Assembly (NCBI GenBank): GCA_902517565.1
Contig: CABYCU010000002.1
Location: 115,428 to 179,427 of the forward strand
Length of the DNA: 64,000 bases
Source of the DNA: an uncultured SAR86 cluster bacterium
Lineage (GTDB): Bacteria; Pseudomonadota; Gammaproteobacteria; Magnimaribacterales; Magnimaribacteraceae
Direction of reading: 5' to 3'
Below the pieces are notes generated by a model. The model made no database searches. It was given only the letters and a program-made list of their open reading frames with translations, and was not told the origin of the DNA. The translations under genes were made by a program, and so were the position numbers. Within the stretch, counting starts at the first letter, position 1, and each line of letters opens with the position of its first letter. Shown here piece after piece: positions 43,018 through 52,208 of the stretch.

Positions 43018-44543
43018 TATTTATCCTTCAAGAGACGCTTGTATAATTTACCCGTTGGGTGCCTTGGTAATTCCTCTTCAAAATCAATGCTTCTTGGACT
43101 TTTTATGGAAGACATGTTCTCTTTACAATAGGCAATCAGCTCAGCTTCCAAAGCTGGACCTGCTTCATTTAAATCCGCAGGTTGAACAACAGCTTTAACC
43201 TCCTCTCCCATCTCTTCATTTGGCACACCAAAAACTGCAACATCTGCAACTTTTGGATGCATTACAAGCAAATCTTCAGTCTCTTTCGGATAAATATTTA
43301 CGCCTCCAGAAATGATCATAAAAGACTTCCTGTCTGTTAGATAAAGAAAACCATCATCATCTAGGTATCCTACATCCCCTAAAGAACTATAACCTTGGTC
43401 CGTCATAGCACTTTTAGTTTTTTCTTCATCATTATGGTATTCGAAGGTCGTAGCAGTCTCGCCACCAAAATAAACACCTCCAACTTCACCGATTGGTAAC
43501 TCTATTCCATCATCATCCAAAATATGTAAAGAGCCAAATAAGGGTCTTCCTACACTACCCTTATGATCAAGCCATTCTTGAGAGTTAATCATAGTAATGC
43601 CGTTGTATTCTGTACCGGCATAATACTCATGTAGTATTGGTCCCCACCAATCAATCATTTGTTCTTTTACCGCAACTGGACATGGTGCAGCTGCATGAAT
43701 TGCTACTTGATGACTAGATAAATCATATTGAGTTCTGATCGAAGGATCGACTTTCAAGAATCTAACAAACATAGTTGGTACCCATTGAGAGTGTGTTACT
43801 TGATATTTTTCAATTGACTCAAGTGCTGTCTCTTCATCAAATTTTTCTAGAATTATTGAAGTGCCGCCAGCAGCTAAAAAGCCGGTATTAAAATTTAAAG
43901 GTGCAGCGTGATAAAGAGGAGCTGGCGATAAATATATACTCTCTTCTCCGGCACCGTAAAGTAAAAGAACTCTTGCCAAGCCAGGATCCTCGTCTTCAAC
44001 TTCGTAAGGCAAAGGTGTTAAGGGTAATTCGCGTTTGACCCCTTTTGGCTTACCAGTAGTCCCTGAAGAATATAGCATTGAACCGCCTTGGCATTCGTCT
44101 TCAATTGATTCTTTAGGCATTTCTGCGATTGCACTCTCATAAGATTCATATCCATCTGTTGTACCTTCAAGCATAAACTTATGTACACCATCTAAGACTG
44201 GGTTTAGATCATTAGCTGTCTCTTCTAGAAATTTAGAAGTAATTAGAATTTTTGCATCACAGTCTTTGACTATGTATTCAACTTCTGAAGGTTGCAACCT
44301 CCAACTTATAGTTGTGTATCTCAAGCCACTTCTCCAGGCAGCAAAGACGATCGGGAAAAACAAAAAATGGTTTTCCAGCATGATTGCTATTGAGTCTCCA
44401 GGTTTAAGGCCTAAAGATCGAAATAGTTGTGCCCCTTGATTTGATAGCTCATTTAACTCTCCATGAGTTACTATTTTTTCGCTTCCTGCCATAATTATGG
44501 CTGGTTTTTCAGGAAATTTTTTTCCGTTGACTCCTGGATGCAT
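43008..44543 (-). CDS. Acyl-CoA synthetase (AMP-binding, ANL family)
   Basis: A 511-residue adenylate-forming enzyme. The phosphate-binding motif MLYSSGTTGKPKGVKR is near 157-172, the acid side AEYNGIT-like YAGTEYNGIT near 305, the hinge TDRKSFMIISGGVNIYPKE near 410, and the catalytic Lys lies in HPTGKLYKR near the C-terminus. It activates a carboxylic acid to its CoA thioester. In the levulinate (lva) system a synthetase of this kind starts the route, which fits the kinase/dehydrogenase/DUF6285 genes that begin 1.8 kb away. A GGGAG ribosome site precedes the ATG. Confidence 0.9.
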   Translation of the reverse strand: MHPGVNGKKFPEKPAIIMAGSEKIVTHGELNELSNQGAQLFRSLGLKPGDSIAIMLENHFLFFPIVFAAWRSGLRYTTISWRLQPSEVEYIVKDCDAKILITSKFLEETANDLNPVLDGVHKFMLEGTTDGYESYESAIAEMPKESIEDECQGGSMLYSSGTTGKPKGVKRELPLTPLPYEVEDEDPGLARVLLLYGAGEESIYLSPAPLYHAAPLNFNTGFLAAGGTSIILEKFDEETALESIEKYQVTHSQWVPTMFVRFLKVDPSIRTQYDLSSHQVAIHAAAPCPVAVKEQMIDWWGPILHEYYAGTEYNGITMINSQEWLDHKGSVGRPLFGSLHILDDDGIELPIGEVGGVYFGGETATTFEYHNDEEKTKSAMTDQGYSSLGDVGYLDDDGFLYLTDRKSFMIISGGVNIYPKETEDLLVMHPKVADVAVFGVPNEEMGEEVKAVVQPADLNEAGPALEAELIAYCKENMSSIKSPRSIDFEEELPRHPTGKLYKRLLKDKYWK

Positions 44544-44628
44544 TGCTTCTCCCTTGTTATATACTTAAAAACTTTGTGAATATTGCCATACAATATAAGA
44601 ATCTGTAAGCGTAAAATAATTAATTAAT

Positions 44629-46368
44629 ATGAGTACACAATCTCTAGCATTAATAACTGGTTTTGGTGGAATAAATTCAGCAGGAAGAAGTTCTTCTTAC
44701 CTGTCTTATAAAAATATGGTATTCAATTCACTATCAAGCAAAGAGCAGCTTGAAGTACTGCAAGATTTAGCTGTTCTTCAAGGAAGAATTGAACCTATAG
44801 GTAGATCTTGGGAAACTAATTCTGGTGATTCTATTGATCTTAAAAAATATTTAACTGATAACGCCTCAAATATAAGATCTGATTCAATGGTAAGAGAATT
44901 AGACAGAGATTTATATGATAAAGATGGCATTATTCTTGACAAAATTGGTGCTAGTGCCGCAGGACAACTACCTAAAGGTTTTGATCCAGCAAGTTTATAT
45001 CCTGCAAGACAACATCCTAAAGCTCTACAAATGACTGTATTTGGAATGGGAGATGCGCTGGGTCAGCTTGGGATTGATTGGAAAAATATTCAAGAAAAAA
45101 TTGCTCCTGATGAAATGGCCGTTTTTAGTGGGGCCGCAATTGGTCAACTTGATAATTTTGGTTTTGGTGGCTTGATGCAATCAAGATTGAAGGGATCTAG
45201 ATCTAGCTCCAAAAATCTTGCATTGGGTTTAGTGGAGATGTCGGCAGATTTTATAAATGCCTATATTTTAGGTAGCGTTGGAAGAACCGGACATGTAGTT
45301 GGAGCTTGTGCAACTTTTTTATATAACTTACAAATGGGGAAAGAAGCTATTGAGTCTGGATCAGCAAGATTTGTAGTTGTGGGTGGTGCTGAAGCTCCGA
45401 TAACTCCAGAAATAGTTGATGGCTTTTATGCAATGAGTGCCTTATCGGATGACAAAAGGATGATGGAAATGCAAGCTCATCATAATGAAAACTTAAATGA
45501 AGGACCAAATCAAGAAAAGGCTTGTAGACCTTTTGGACAAAATGTTGGGATGGTATTAGGGGAGTCAGCGCAATTCATCATTCTCATGGATGATGCGTTA
45601 GCAATTGAATTAGGTGCTGAAATATATGGTTGTGTTTCGGCTGTTTCTTCTCATTCAGATGGATTTAAAAGTTCAATCAGTGGTCCGGGAGTTGGTAATT
45701 ATATAACCATGGCTAAATGTGTGGCGCAGGCAGAAAAAATAATTGGCTTAGGAAAATTAAGAAGTCGAACCTTCGTTCATGCTCATGGAACTGGAACCCC
45801 TGCTAATAGAACAACTGAATCCCATATTTTAAATGAGGTTGCCAAAACCTATGGAATCAAATCTCTCCCTGTAACTGGTATTAAATCTTATTTAGGGCAC
45901 AGTATGGCTCCTGCTTCAGGTGATCAGCTAACAGCCACATTGGGGACTTGGAACAAAGGAATAGTTCCGGGAATACACTCAACAGATTTAGTAGCAGGTG
46001 ATGTGCATCATGAAAATTTAAATATCCTTTTGGAGAATAAACACGAAGAAAAAGGATTTTTTAGCGCGGCATTTCTAAATGCAAAAGGGTTCGGGGGTAA
46101 TAATGCTTCGGCATTAATTCTCTCTCCAGAAGAATCGATGGCACTCGTGTTAAAAAAACACTCAACTGCAAAATTAAAAAAATACCAATCTGCTAATGAG
46201 GACGTTAAAGCTAATAGCTCTCAACATAACAAGCAATGTTTAAAAGGAAAATATAATATCATTTATAAATTCAACGAAAATGTTCTGCAGGGTGAAGAGG
46301 ATGTAAAACTAGAAAAGAATAAACTGACACTCAAAGGGTTTAAGCAATCAATAAATTTAAAAAAATAA
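44629..46368 (+). CDS. FabY-like beta-ketoacyl-ACP synthase
   Basis: A 579-residue ketosynthase, longer than FabB/FabF (about 410). The N-terminal ITGFGGINSAGRSSSY resembles the start of Pseudomonas FabY (about 634 residues) as I remember it. The catalytic Cys is in VGACATFLYN near 226, with two histidines in HAHGTGTP near 385 and KSYLGHSMAP near 425. FabY uses acetyl-CoA and malonyl-ACP to start fatty acid synthesis in place of FabH. The C-terminal 70 residues are a charged extension outside the thiolase fold. It heads a rightward gene string with the dehydrogenase 12 bases later, so a catabolic condensing role is a weaker alternative. Confidence 0.8.
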   Translation: MSTQSLALITGFGGINSAGRSSSYLSYKNMVFNSLSSKEQLEVLQDLAVLQGRIEPIGRSWETNSGDSIDLKKYLTDNASNIRSDSMVRELDRDLYDKDGIILDKIGASAAGQLPKGFDPASLYPARQHPKALQMTVFGMGDALGQLGIDWKNIQEKIAPDEMAVFSGAAIGQLDNFGFGGLMQSRLKGSRSSSKNLALGLVEMSADFINAYILGSVGRTGHVVGACATFLYNLQMGKEAIESGSARFVVVGGAEAPITPEIVDGFYAMSALSDDKRMMEMQAHHNENLNEGPNQEKACRPFGQNVGMVLGESAQFIILMDDALAIELGAEIYGCVSAVSSHSDGFKSSISGPGVGNYITMAKCVAQAEKIIGLGKLRSRTFVHAHGTGTPANRTTESHILNEVAKTYGIKSLPVTGIKSYLGHSMAPASGDQLTATLGTWNKGIVPGIHSTDLVAGDVHHENLNILLENKHEEKGFFSAAFLNAKGFGGNNASALILSPEESMALVLKKHSTAKLKKYQSANEDVKANSSQHNKQCLKGKYNIIYKFNENVLQGEEDVKLEKNKLTLKGFKQSINLKK

Positions 46369-46380
46369 AGTGGTGAAAAA

Positions 46381-47580
46381 ATGGAAAGAAACTGGAAAGA
46401 AGTTAGATCAGAAGTAAAAAGATTTGTAGAAGAAGAAGTCTATCCGGCTGAGTCAATACTTCACAAAGGGGATGATGATTCTAAGTCTAAACTTTCAGAA
46501 CTTATGCAAAAGGCAAAAGATAATTCTCTATGGGCTTTAGGCCATCCTAAAGATATAGGAGGTGAAGGTATGCCTTTTATGGAATATGTTTACATCAATG
46601 AAGTAGTTGGAAGATCTTCTAGTGCTATGGTTGCATTAGGAACTCACTCACTTCAAGACTCTATTATGTTGAGAGAGTTTGCCCCAAAAAAATGGAGAGA
46701 TGAATATCTAGAACCCTTAGTGCAAGGAGAAATATTTCCAAGTTTCGCAATGACAGAACCAGATATATCTAGTTCAGACCCTACCCAGCTCCAGACTACA
46801 GCAACCCTTGACGGAGATGAATGGGTTATTAATGGAACAAAGTGGTTTACTACTGGAGCAGCAAGAGCAGCTTATACAACAGTGATGTGTCGAACTGAGT
46901 TAGACGTACCTAGTCACGGAGCCTTTAGTATGATTATTGTTCCAACTGATAATCCTGGTTATAAGATAGTAAGAGAAACTCCAGTTCTTGGAATCAACGG
47001 AGGTCATTATGAAGTTAATTATGACAATGTCCGTGTGCCAAAAGAAAATCTTTTAGGGCCTAGGGGACAAGGTTTTTTAATTGCACAGAGAAGACTGGGA
47101 CCTGGAAGAATCTTTCATTGCATGAGATGGCTTGGCCAGGCACAAAGAGCATTTGATTTAATGTGCGAAAGATTGCATTCAAGAGAAACTTTTGGAACAC
47201 CATTGGCTGACAAGCAGCTGCTTCAAAAATTTGTTTTTGATAGTGCGTGTGAAATACAAGCGAGTAGGCATCTTACATTAGATGCTGCTAAGAGAATTGA
47301 TCAAGGAGATGATGCCAGAATTGAAATAGGAATGATAAAAGTTGTCGGGGCTGAAATGGTCCACAATGTAATTGATAGAGCTATACAGGTACATGGCGCA
47401 AAAGGCCTTACTGACGACACACCTCTGAGTTTGATGTATAGACATGCCAGAGAAGCAAGAATATACGATGGTCCCGATGAAGTTCATGTTCAATCTGTTG
47501 CTAGAAGAATACTTAAGAATTATCAGAATAATGGTGCCGGTTGGGATTTCGGTGAAAGAGATGCAAGCTTAATAGACTAA
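46381..47580 (+). CDS. Acyl-CoA dehydrogenase (ACAD10/11- or LvaC-like)
   Basis: A 399-residue FAD acyl-CoA dehydrogenase. The FAD/substrate segment FAMTEPDISSSDPTQLQT is near 120-137, with INGTKWFTTGA and the C-terminal QVHGAKGLTDDTPLSLMYRHAREARIYDGPDEVHVQSVARRIL; the Glu in DGPDE lies where the catalytic base is expected. Its neighbours are a kinase-fold protein (stop-start junction TAAATG, no gap) and DUF6285. That trio is found in the lva levulinate operon and, as a fusion, in mammalian ACAD10/11, where the dehydrogenase fold eliminates phosphate from a 4-phosphoacyl-CoA. I infer the same here. Confidence 0.9.
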   Translation: MERNWKEVRSEVKRFVEEEVYPAESILHKGDDDSKSKLSELMQKAKDNSLWALGHPKDIGGEGMPFMEYVYINEVVGRSSSAMVALGTHSLQDSIMLREFAPKKWRDEYLEPLVQGEIFPSFAMTEPDISSSDPTQLQTTATLDGDEWVINGTKWFTTGAARAAYTTVMCRTELDVPSHGAFSMIIVPTDNPGYKIVRETPVLGINGGHYEVNYDNVRVPKENLLGPRGQGFLIAQRRLGPGRIFHCMRWLGQAQRAFDLMCERLHSRETFGTPLADKQLLQKFVFDSACEIQASRHLTLDAAKRIDQGDDARIEIGMIKVVGAEMVHNVIDRAIQVHGAKGLTDDTPLSLMYRHAREARIYDGPDEVHVQSVARRILKNYQNNGAGWDFGERDASLID

Positions 47581-48564
47581 ATGACAGAAGATCTAGGAAA
47601 TATTCTAAAAGAAAAACTTGCAAATACATCTATAGAGGGAGAGATAGTGAATCTTGAACCTCTAACCGGGGGAGCCTCAAAGGAAATTTGGAAGTTTGAA
47701 GTTAATGCAAATGGTAAATCTGATAGATATATTCTGAGGCGAGGTTCAGGAGTTGAAGGACCTTTAGCAATTAAGACTTCCGACGAAGCTAAAATCCAAA
47801 AAACGGTAAGGAAACTTGGGGCACAAGTTCCAGAAATAATTGCCGTTTCTTCCTTAGATGAAGAACTAGGAGATGCTTACATCATGAAGTTTGTGGACGG
47901 TGAATCAATCGCAAGAAAAATTCTAAGAGATGAAGAATATAAAAACACATTGCCCAAGTTAGCTTTTGAATGTGGGCAATCCATAGCAAAAATTCATCAA
48001 GCAGATATAAATGAGTTCCCTTTCCTTCCATCTAAGACTGTATTCGAACAGATAAATGATTTATACCAAACCTATGTTTCATTTAATCAGCCATCTCCTG
48101 TATTTGAGTACACACATTTATGGTTAAAAAAACAGAATTTTGGTGAAATAAATGATGCTCTTGTTCATGGAGACTTTAGGCTAGGCAATATCATTGTAGA
48201 TAAAGATGGATTGAAATCAGTCATTGACTGGGAATTAGCACATATAGGTAACCCTCTTCAGGACCTAGGGTGGATTTGTGGGAACTCTTGGAGATTCGGA
48301 AATACGGATAAAGTAGTTGGTGGGTTTGGTGATTTAGCCGACCTCTTAAAGGGCTATAATTCTGTCAGTAATAGTCAAGTGGACGAAAACATGGTCAAAG
48401 CTTGGCAAGTATTTGGAACTTTTAGGTGGGGGGTAATATGCCTCATACAAGCATCTGCGCATTTAACGGGCTCTGTAAACTCAGTAGAAAAAGCAGCTAT
48501 AGGTAGAAGAGTATCTGAAACTGAAATTGATATAGTTGATTTGCTATTTTTGGGAGGAAAGTAA
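47581..48564 (+). CDS. Aminoglycoside-phosphotransferase-fold kinase (LvaA-like)
   Basis: A 327-residue small-molecule kinase. The N-lobe has LEPLTGGASKEIWKFEV and YILRRG, with Lys/Arg for ATP. The catalytic loop is LVHGDFRLGNIIVD, with the Asp and Asn of the APH family, and the metal Asp is in SVIDWELAHIGNPLQDLGW. This C-terminal motif is typical of the acyl-CoA-linked branch (ACAD10/11 kinase domain, LvaA) rather than antibiotic resistance. It should phosphorylate the hydroxyl of a 4-hydroxyacyl-CoA. It follows the dehydrogenase without a gap and overlaps the DUF6285 gene by one base. Confidence 0.87.
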   Translation: MTEDLGNILKEKLANTSIEGEIVNLEPLTGGASKEIWKFEVNANGKSDRYILRRGSGVEGPLAIKTSDEAKIQKTVRKLGAQVPEIIAVSSLDEELGDAYIMKFVDGESIARKILRDEEYKNTLPKLAFECGQSIAKIHQADINEFPFLPSKTVFEQINDLYQTYVSFNQPSPVFEYTHLWLKKQNFGEINDALVHGDFRLGNIIVDKDGLKSVIDWELAHIGNPLQDLGWICGNSWRFGNTDKVVGGFGDLADLLKGYNSVSNSQVDENMVKAWQVFGTFRWGVICLIQASAHLTGSVNSVEKAAIGRRVSETEIDIVDLLFLGGK

Positions 48565-48926
48565 TGATTTTTGATAGACCCTCGAGTATAGAGTTACTGA
48601 AGGCAGTTAATCACTTCCTAGATAACAAGATTAAAAGTGAAGTACCGGCCCATTTAGCTTTCAAATTGAGGATTGTCGAAAATGTTTTAAATATTGTCAT
48701 TCGAGAAATAGAACTTGGACAAGAATTATCTGAAGATGTGATAAAAGATCTAAAAGAATTGATTGAGCTTGATACGGCCAATATAGATGACCTTGCTTCT
48801 TTAATAAAAGAAGAAAAAATAAATATTGAAGACGAAAGTCTTAAGAACCTTCTGGTAAAACTATCTAAAAATAAAATAGCGGTAGATAACCCAAAATATT
48901 CTACTTTCAAGAAATTAGTCGAGTGA
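48564..48926 (+). CDS. DUF6285 protein (LvaB-like kinase partner)
   Basis: A 120-residue all-helical protein with the family opening RPSSIELLKAVNHFLDNKI, then HLAFKLRIVENVLNIVIREIELG. In the Pseudomonas putida levulinate operon the small LvaB is needed for the kinase LvaA, and I believe it belongs to this family (from memory). The gene starts inside the stop codon of the kinase gene (TAATG), so translation is coupled and the two proteins probably act as a complex. Its end overlaps the convergent SDR by 12 bases. Confidence 0.8.
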   Translation: MIFDRPSSIELLKAVNHFLDNKIKSEVPAHLAFKLRIVENVLNIVIREIELGQELSEDVIKDLKELIELDTANIDDLASLIKEEKINIEDESLKNLLVKLSKNKIAVDNPKYSTFKKLVE

Positions 48927-49817
48927 TTTGAGAGGTTTTTTATCTCTAAAAATCATTAATGGAACCATGAAGTATCTCCAAGTACTATGATATTTTCTTG
49001 GAAACCATCTTTGTGACATATCGAGAAGTTTTGCATCCAAACCAATAAAAATTCTGCTTTTATTTTTCTTTACTCCATTCAATATTATTTCAGCAGCTTT
49101 ACTGGGATGCATTCCTCCTTCTCTAAAAAGATCACCCATTTCCTTTTGAGTTTTGGGAGCATTCCTTGTGAATATAGAATCTCTTGAACCCTCATCACGA
49201 TTAAAATCTTCTTCATTCATTCTGGCTGTAGCAGCAATATTTGTACCAATGTGACCCGGGTGAACGCAGTGTATCTGTAGATTAGGATTTGTTTCTCTCA
49301 TTTCAAGAGCAAGGCTTTCTGTAAAACCTCTCACTGCAAATTTAGTTGCGTGATAAACCGTTTGGCCAGGAACGGCCACCATACCAAATATCGAAGATGT
49401 ATTCACAATTGCGGCTTCAGTATTATTGATCATATGAGGTATGAAGGCTCTTGTACTATTTACCACTCCATTAAAATTAATACCCATAACCCAATCCCAA
49501 TTATCTTCATCCATATCTTTAAAATGGGAGCCTGTTGTAACACCGGCGTTGTTAAATACTAAGTCTACTTTTCCATGTTGATCTATAACCTTTTTAGGCA
49601 AGGCCTCTACTGACTCTTTATCTGAAACATCGAGGATTTGTGAAGAGACAGATACATTATATTTTCGTAACATCTCAACTGTTTCATTCAAGGTCTCTTC
49701 GTTAACGTCGCAAACACAAACATCTGCGCCATCCTTTGCTAGCAGTATTGCCAAGTACCTTCCCATGCCTGACCCAGCCCCAGTGATAACTGCAACTTTA
49801 TCTCTAAATGTTTTCAT
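48915..49817 (-). CDS. Short-chain dehydrogenase/reductase
   Basis: A 300-residue classical SDR with TGAGSGMGRYLA at 13-24, the NNAGVTTG motif near 91, the serine in VNTSSIFGM near 140 and YHATK (Tyr near 155). The C-terminal tail (ILNGVKKNKSRIFIGLDAKLLDMSQRWFPRKYHS) is the type seen in SDRs that act on acyl or sterol substrates. It overlaps the upstream SDR gene by four bases (ATGA), so the two are coupled, and it is the last gene of the gpsA-DUF4389-SDR-SDR string. It may reduce or oxidise a keto/hydroxyacyl intermediate for the adjoining acyl-CoA genes. Confidence 0.88.
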   Translation of the reverse strand: MKTFRDKVAVITGAGSGMGRYLAILLAKDGADVCVCDVNEETLNETVEMLRKYNVSVSSQILDVSDKESVEALPKKVIDQHGKVDLVFNNAGVTTGSHFKDMDEDNWDWVMGINFNGVVNSTRAFIPHMINNTEAAIVNTSSIFGMVAVPGQTVYHATKFAVRGFTESLALEMRETNPNLQIHCVHPGHIGTNIAATARMNEEDFNRDEGSRDSIFTRNAPKTQKEMGDLFREGGMHPSKAAEIILNGVKKNKSRIFIGLDAKLLDMSQRWFPRKYHSTWRYFMVPLMIFRDKKPLKSLD

Positions 49818-50752
49818 AATATGTTTTCTCCCCTTCTTTCACCATGGAAGCTTATATTATAGGCTTCTTCAGGATCATTCCTTACGTATTGATCTAGAGC
49901 TTTTGCGTCATCGCCAACAAGAATTCTCCATTTCTTTTGTTTTACAGCGTCGAGTATTATTTTGGATGCCTCAGCAGAAGATGTAGGTGCATTCTTCGCA
50001 AAAGCTTCCGCATTTTCTTTCATTGCCTCTCTTATTTGGTCAAGAGAAAAGTTATGAACTGGAAGACCCATTTTGATCATATTTTGCTTTGAAGTTTCAA
50101 TTTCTTCATCTGATCTTTCGATTTCTAGTATTTTTCCAGTATTGATAGCAATGGAAGTTCCAATATGCCCCGGCATAACAACTGAAACGCCAACATGAGG
50201 AGCGTTTACTCTAAAATCGTCTATTAAGGCCTCACTAAAACCCTTAACTGCAAACTTGGCTGCCGAATATGAAGTATGTGGAGTACCACCTAAACTGGCC
50301 CAAAATCCATTAATACTGCTGGTATTAATTATATGAGCCTCGTCACTTGCAATGATGTAAGGCATAAATGCTCTCGAACAATAATAAACACCATACCAGC
50401 ATACAGCGAAGCATCTTTCCCATTCTTCACGTGAGCTATGAATAAAACTCCCACCACCGCCAATGCCAGCATTGTTAAAAAGTAAATTTACGTGATCAGT
50501 TTGTTGTTGAGTCAGAACTTCGTCTCTAAATCTAATCACATCTTCTTCATTTGAGACATCACAAACATGTTTAGTAATTTTTACATCTGGAAATTGCTTA
50601 GTGACCATGTCGAAAGTCTCTTGCATATTTTCCTCAATAATATCGCACATAGATACGTGGCAACCATCATTTGCTAGCTGTAAAACTAGCTCTCGACCCA
50701 TGCCGGTTCCGCCTCCTGTTACGACAGCAATTTTATTTTTAAAATCTTCCAT
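49814..50752 (-). CDS. Short-chain dehydrogenase/reductase (paralogue of the next gene)
   Basis: A 312-residue SDR clearly related to its downstream neighbour: TGGGTGMGRELV at 13-24, NNAGIGGGGSF near 93, INTSSINGF near 142, YSAAK near 158, and the same C-terminal style (ILDAVKQKKWRILVGDDAKALDQYVRNDPEEAY). The two genes probably arose by tandem duplication and may form a heteromer or handle related substrates. It starts eight bases after the DUF4389 gene. Substrate unknown. Confidence 0.88.
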   Translation of the reverse strand: MEDFKNKIAVVTGGGTGMGRELVLQLANDGCHVSMCDIIEENMQETFDMVTKQFPDVKITKHVCDVSNEEDVIRFRDEVLTQQQTDHVNLLFNNAGIGGGGSFIHSSREEWERCFAVCWYGVYYCSRAFMPYIIASDEAHIINTSSINGFWASLGGTPHTSYSAAKFAVKGFSEALIDDFRVNAPHVGVSVVMPGHIGTSIAINTGKILEIERSDEEIETSKQNMIKMGLPVHNFSLDQIREAMKENAEAFAKNAPTSSAEASKIILDAVKQKKWRILVGDDAKALDQYVRNDPEEAYNISFHGERRGENIL

Positions 50753-50759
50753 GATTTTA

Positions 50760-51104
50760 TTACTTTTCTTCCTCCGTAGATTTCGGAAAATCGCTAAAAG
50801 GGAAAGGTTTATCTCCTGTTTGATAGTTTAAATAGTCTAGAATCTGAACCATATAATTTCTAAAACCAATTGATATCTTAGATACATTTTCACTTCGTTT
50901 ATCGGTAAATAAGACGAATAAAAACTGAAGAAATACAATAATCCAAAGAACAGTCATAGCAACATAATAGACAAACGAGAATGCAACCATGAATAAGAGC
51001 CTTAACCATTTTCCTTGCTTGAGAAAATTATCTTTCCACTCTTCGCTATCTATGAATTCTTCGTTTCCTACATCAATTATCTTTTCTTCTTCTGTATCTG
51101 CCAT
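50760..51104 (-). CDS. DUF4389 membrane protein
   Basis: A 114-residue protein with an acidic N-terminus, a central hydrophobic pair of helices (WLRLLFMVAFSFVYYVAMTV and onward, residues 32-67), then FRNYMVQILDYLNYQTGDKPFPFSDFP. This C-terminal motif identifies DUF4389, a small gammaproteobacterial membrane protein of unknown function. It starts four bases after gpsA, a neighbourhood I have seen in other gammaproteobacteria, suggesting a link to phospholipid metabolism or the envelope. Confidence 0.82.
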   Translation of the reverse strand: MADTEEEKIIDVGNEEFIDSEEWKDNFLKQGKWLRLLFMVAFSFVYYVAMTVLWIIVFLQFLFVLFTDKRSENVSKISIGFRNYMVQILDYLNYQTGDKPFPFSDFPKSTEEEK

Positions 51105-51108
51105 TTTC

Positions 51109-52116
51109 TTAATTTATAAATTCAACATCTTTTAGTATGTCTTTACCCAAGACATTCTGAATTGACCCATCCAGATTACTACCTTTATAGATGATTTTGT
51201 AAAGAGAATCCACTATAGGCATCTCTACTTTATGTTCATCTGAAATATTTTTGACTACTTTCAAAGTTTTTAAGCCTTCAATTGTTTGTCCAATCTTCTC
51301 TTTAGCTTCATCAACAGATAACCCCATGCCAATGAATTTACCAAACTGATGATTTCTGCTCAAAGGAGAAGCACAAGTAGTTATTAGGTCACCAACTCCT
51401 GAAAGTCCTAAGAAAGTTTGGGGGTTTGCTCCTAAGTCAGTTGCTAAACGACCCATCTCTCCCAAACCTCTTGTCATAATCATACCAATAGTATTTTCTC
51501 CGGAGTCTAATCCATCGGCAATACCGCAAGCAATGGCATAAATATTCTTTAATGCTCCACCCATTTCAACTCCATATGGATCTTCGTTCTCATAAACTTT
51601 AAAAAAATCAGTAGAAAAATCTGCTATGACACAGTCTCTCAATGATTTATCTTTGCTAGCGATAACGGTTCCTGATAAATGATGAGAAGCTATTTCTTCT
51701 GCTAAATTGGGTCCACTTAAAACTCCGATAGGATTACCAGGATAATGTTCTTCTAATATTTTACTCATTAATTTGAACCCCTCTTTCTCTACTCCTTTGG
51801 TTGCAGTTATTAAATAAGAGCTTTCTCTTATAAATTTTGTAGAAAGCTGTGATACCTCTCTAAAAGCGTCACTTGGTACACAAAAAATGATAATATCAGA
51901 TTCAGATATGTCCTCCATAGAAGAAGTAGCGGTAACATTAGAGCCAAGATTTAAATAAGGTAAATATTTCTTGTTAATATTCTTTTGATTTATTTCTTCA
52001 GCAACTTTTTTATCGCGCATCCATAAATAAACCAGATTTCCATTTAGTGAAGCTAAATAAGCTAATACAGTCCCCCAGCTGCCTCCGCCAAGGACTGATA
52101 TCTTTTTTTTATTCAT
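51109..52116 (-). CDS. gpsA: Glycerol-3-phosphate dehydrogenase [NAD(P)+]
   Basis: A 335-residue GpsA that makes sn-glycerol 3-phosphate for phospholipids. Signatures are VLGGGSWGTVLAYLAS at residues 6-21, ATKGVEKEG, GVLSGPNLAEEIA, the catalytic Lys in GGALKNIYAIACGI near 190 and LSGVGDLITTCASPLSRNHQFG near 240. Length matches E. coli (339). It heads the minus-strand string gpsA-DUF4389-SDR-SDR. The 92-base gap to the divergent glutamine-synthetase-like gene is AT-rich and holds no clear hairpin. Confidence 0.95.
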   Translation of the reverse strand: MNKKKISVLGGGSWGTVLAYLASLNGNLVYLWMRDKKVAEEINQKNINKKYLPYLNLGSNVTATSSMEDISESDIIIFCVPSDAFREVSQLSTKFIRESSYLITATKGVEKEGFKLMSKILEEHYPGNPIGVLSGPNLAEEIASHHLSGTVIASKDKSLRDCVIADFSTDFFKVYENEDPYGVEMGGALKNIYAIACGIADGLDSGENTIGMIMTRGLGEMGRLATDLGANPQTFLGLSGVGDLITTCASPLSRNHQFGKFIGMGLSVDEAKEKIGQTIEGLKTLKVVKNISDEHKVEMPIVDSLYKIIYKGSNLDGSIQNVLGKDILKDVEFIN

Positions 52117-52208
52117 TAATTTTTAACAATTAAAGGTAAGAAGTTACAATTCAAAAAGAATTCTAACAGTTTGTATTTGTTTTATGCTAAAACCGTTATG
52201 TAGTAGAC

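Noticed and set aside
47581-48564. Aminoglycoside resistance kinase
   Set aside because: The fold is shared, but the IDWELAHIGNP motif and the dehydrogenase/DUF6285 neighbours indicate an acyl-CoA-linked kinase.
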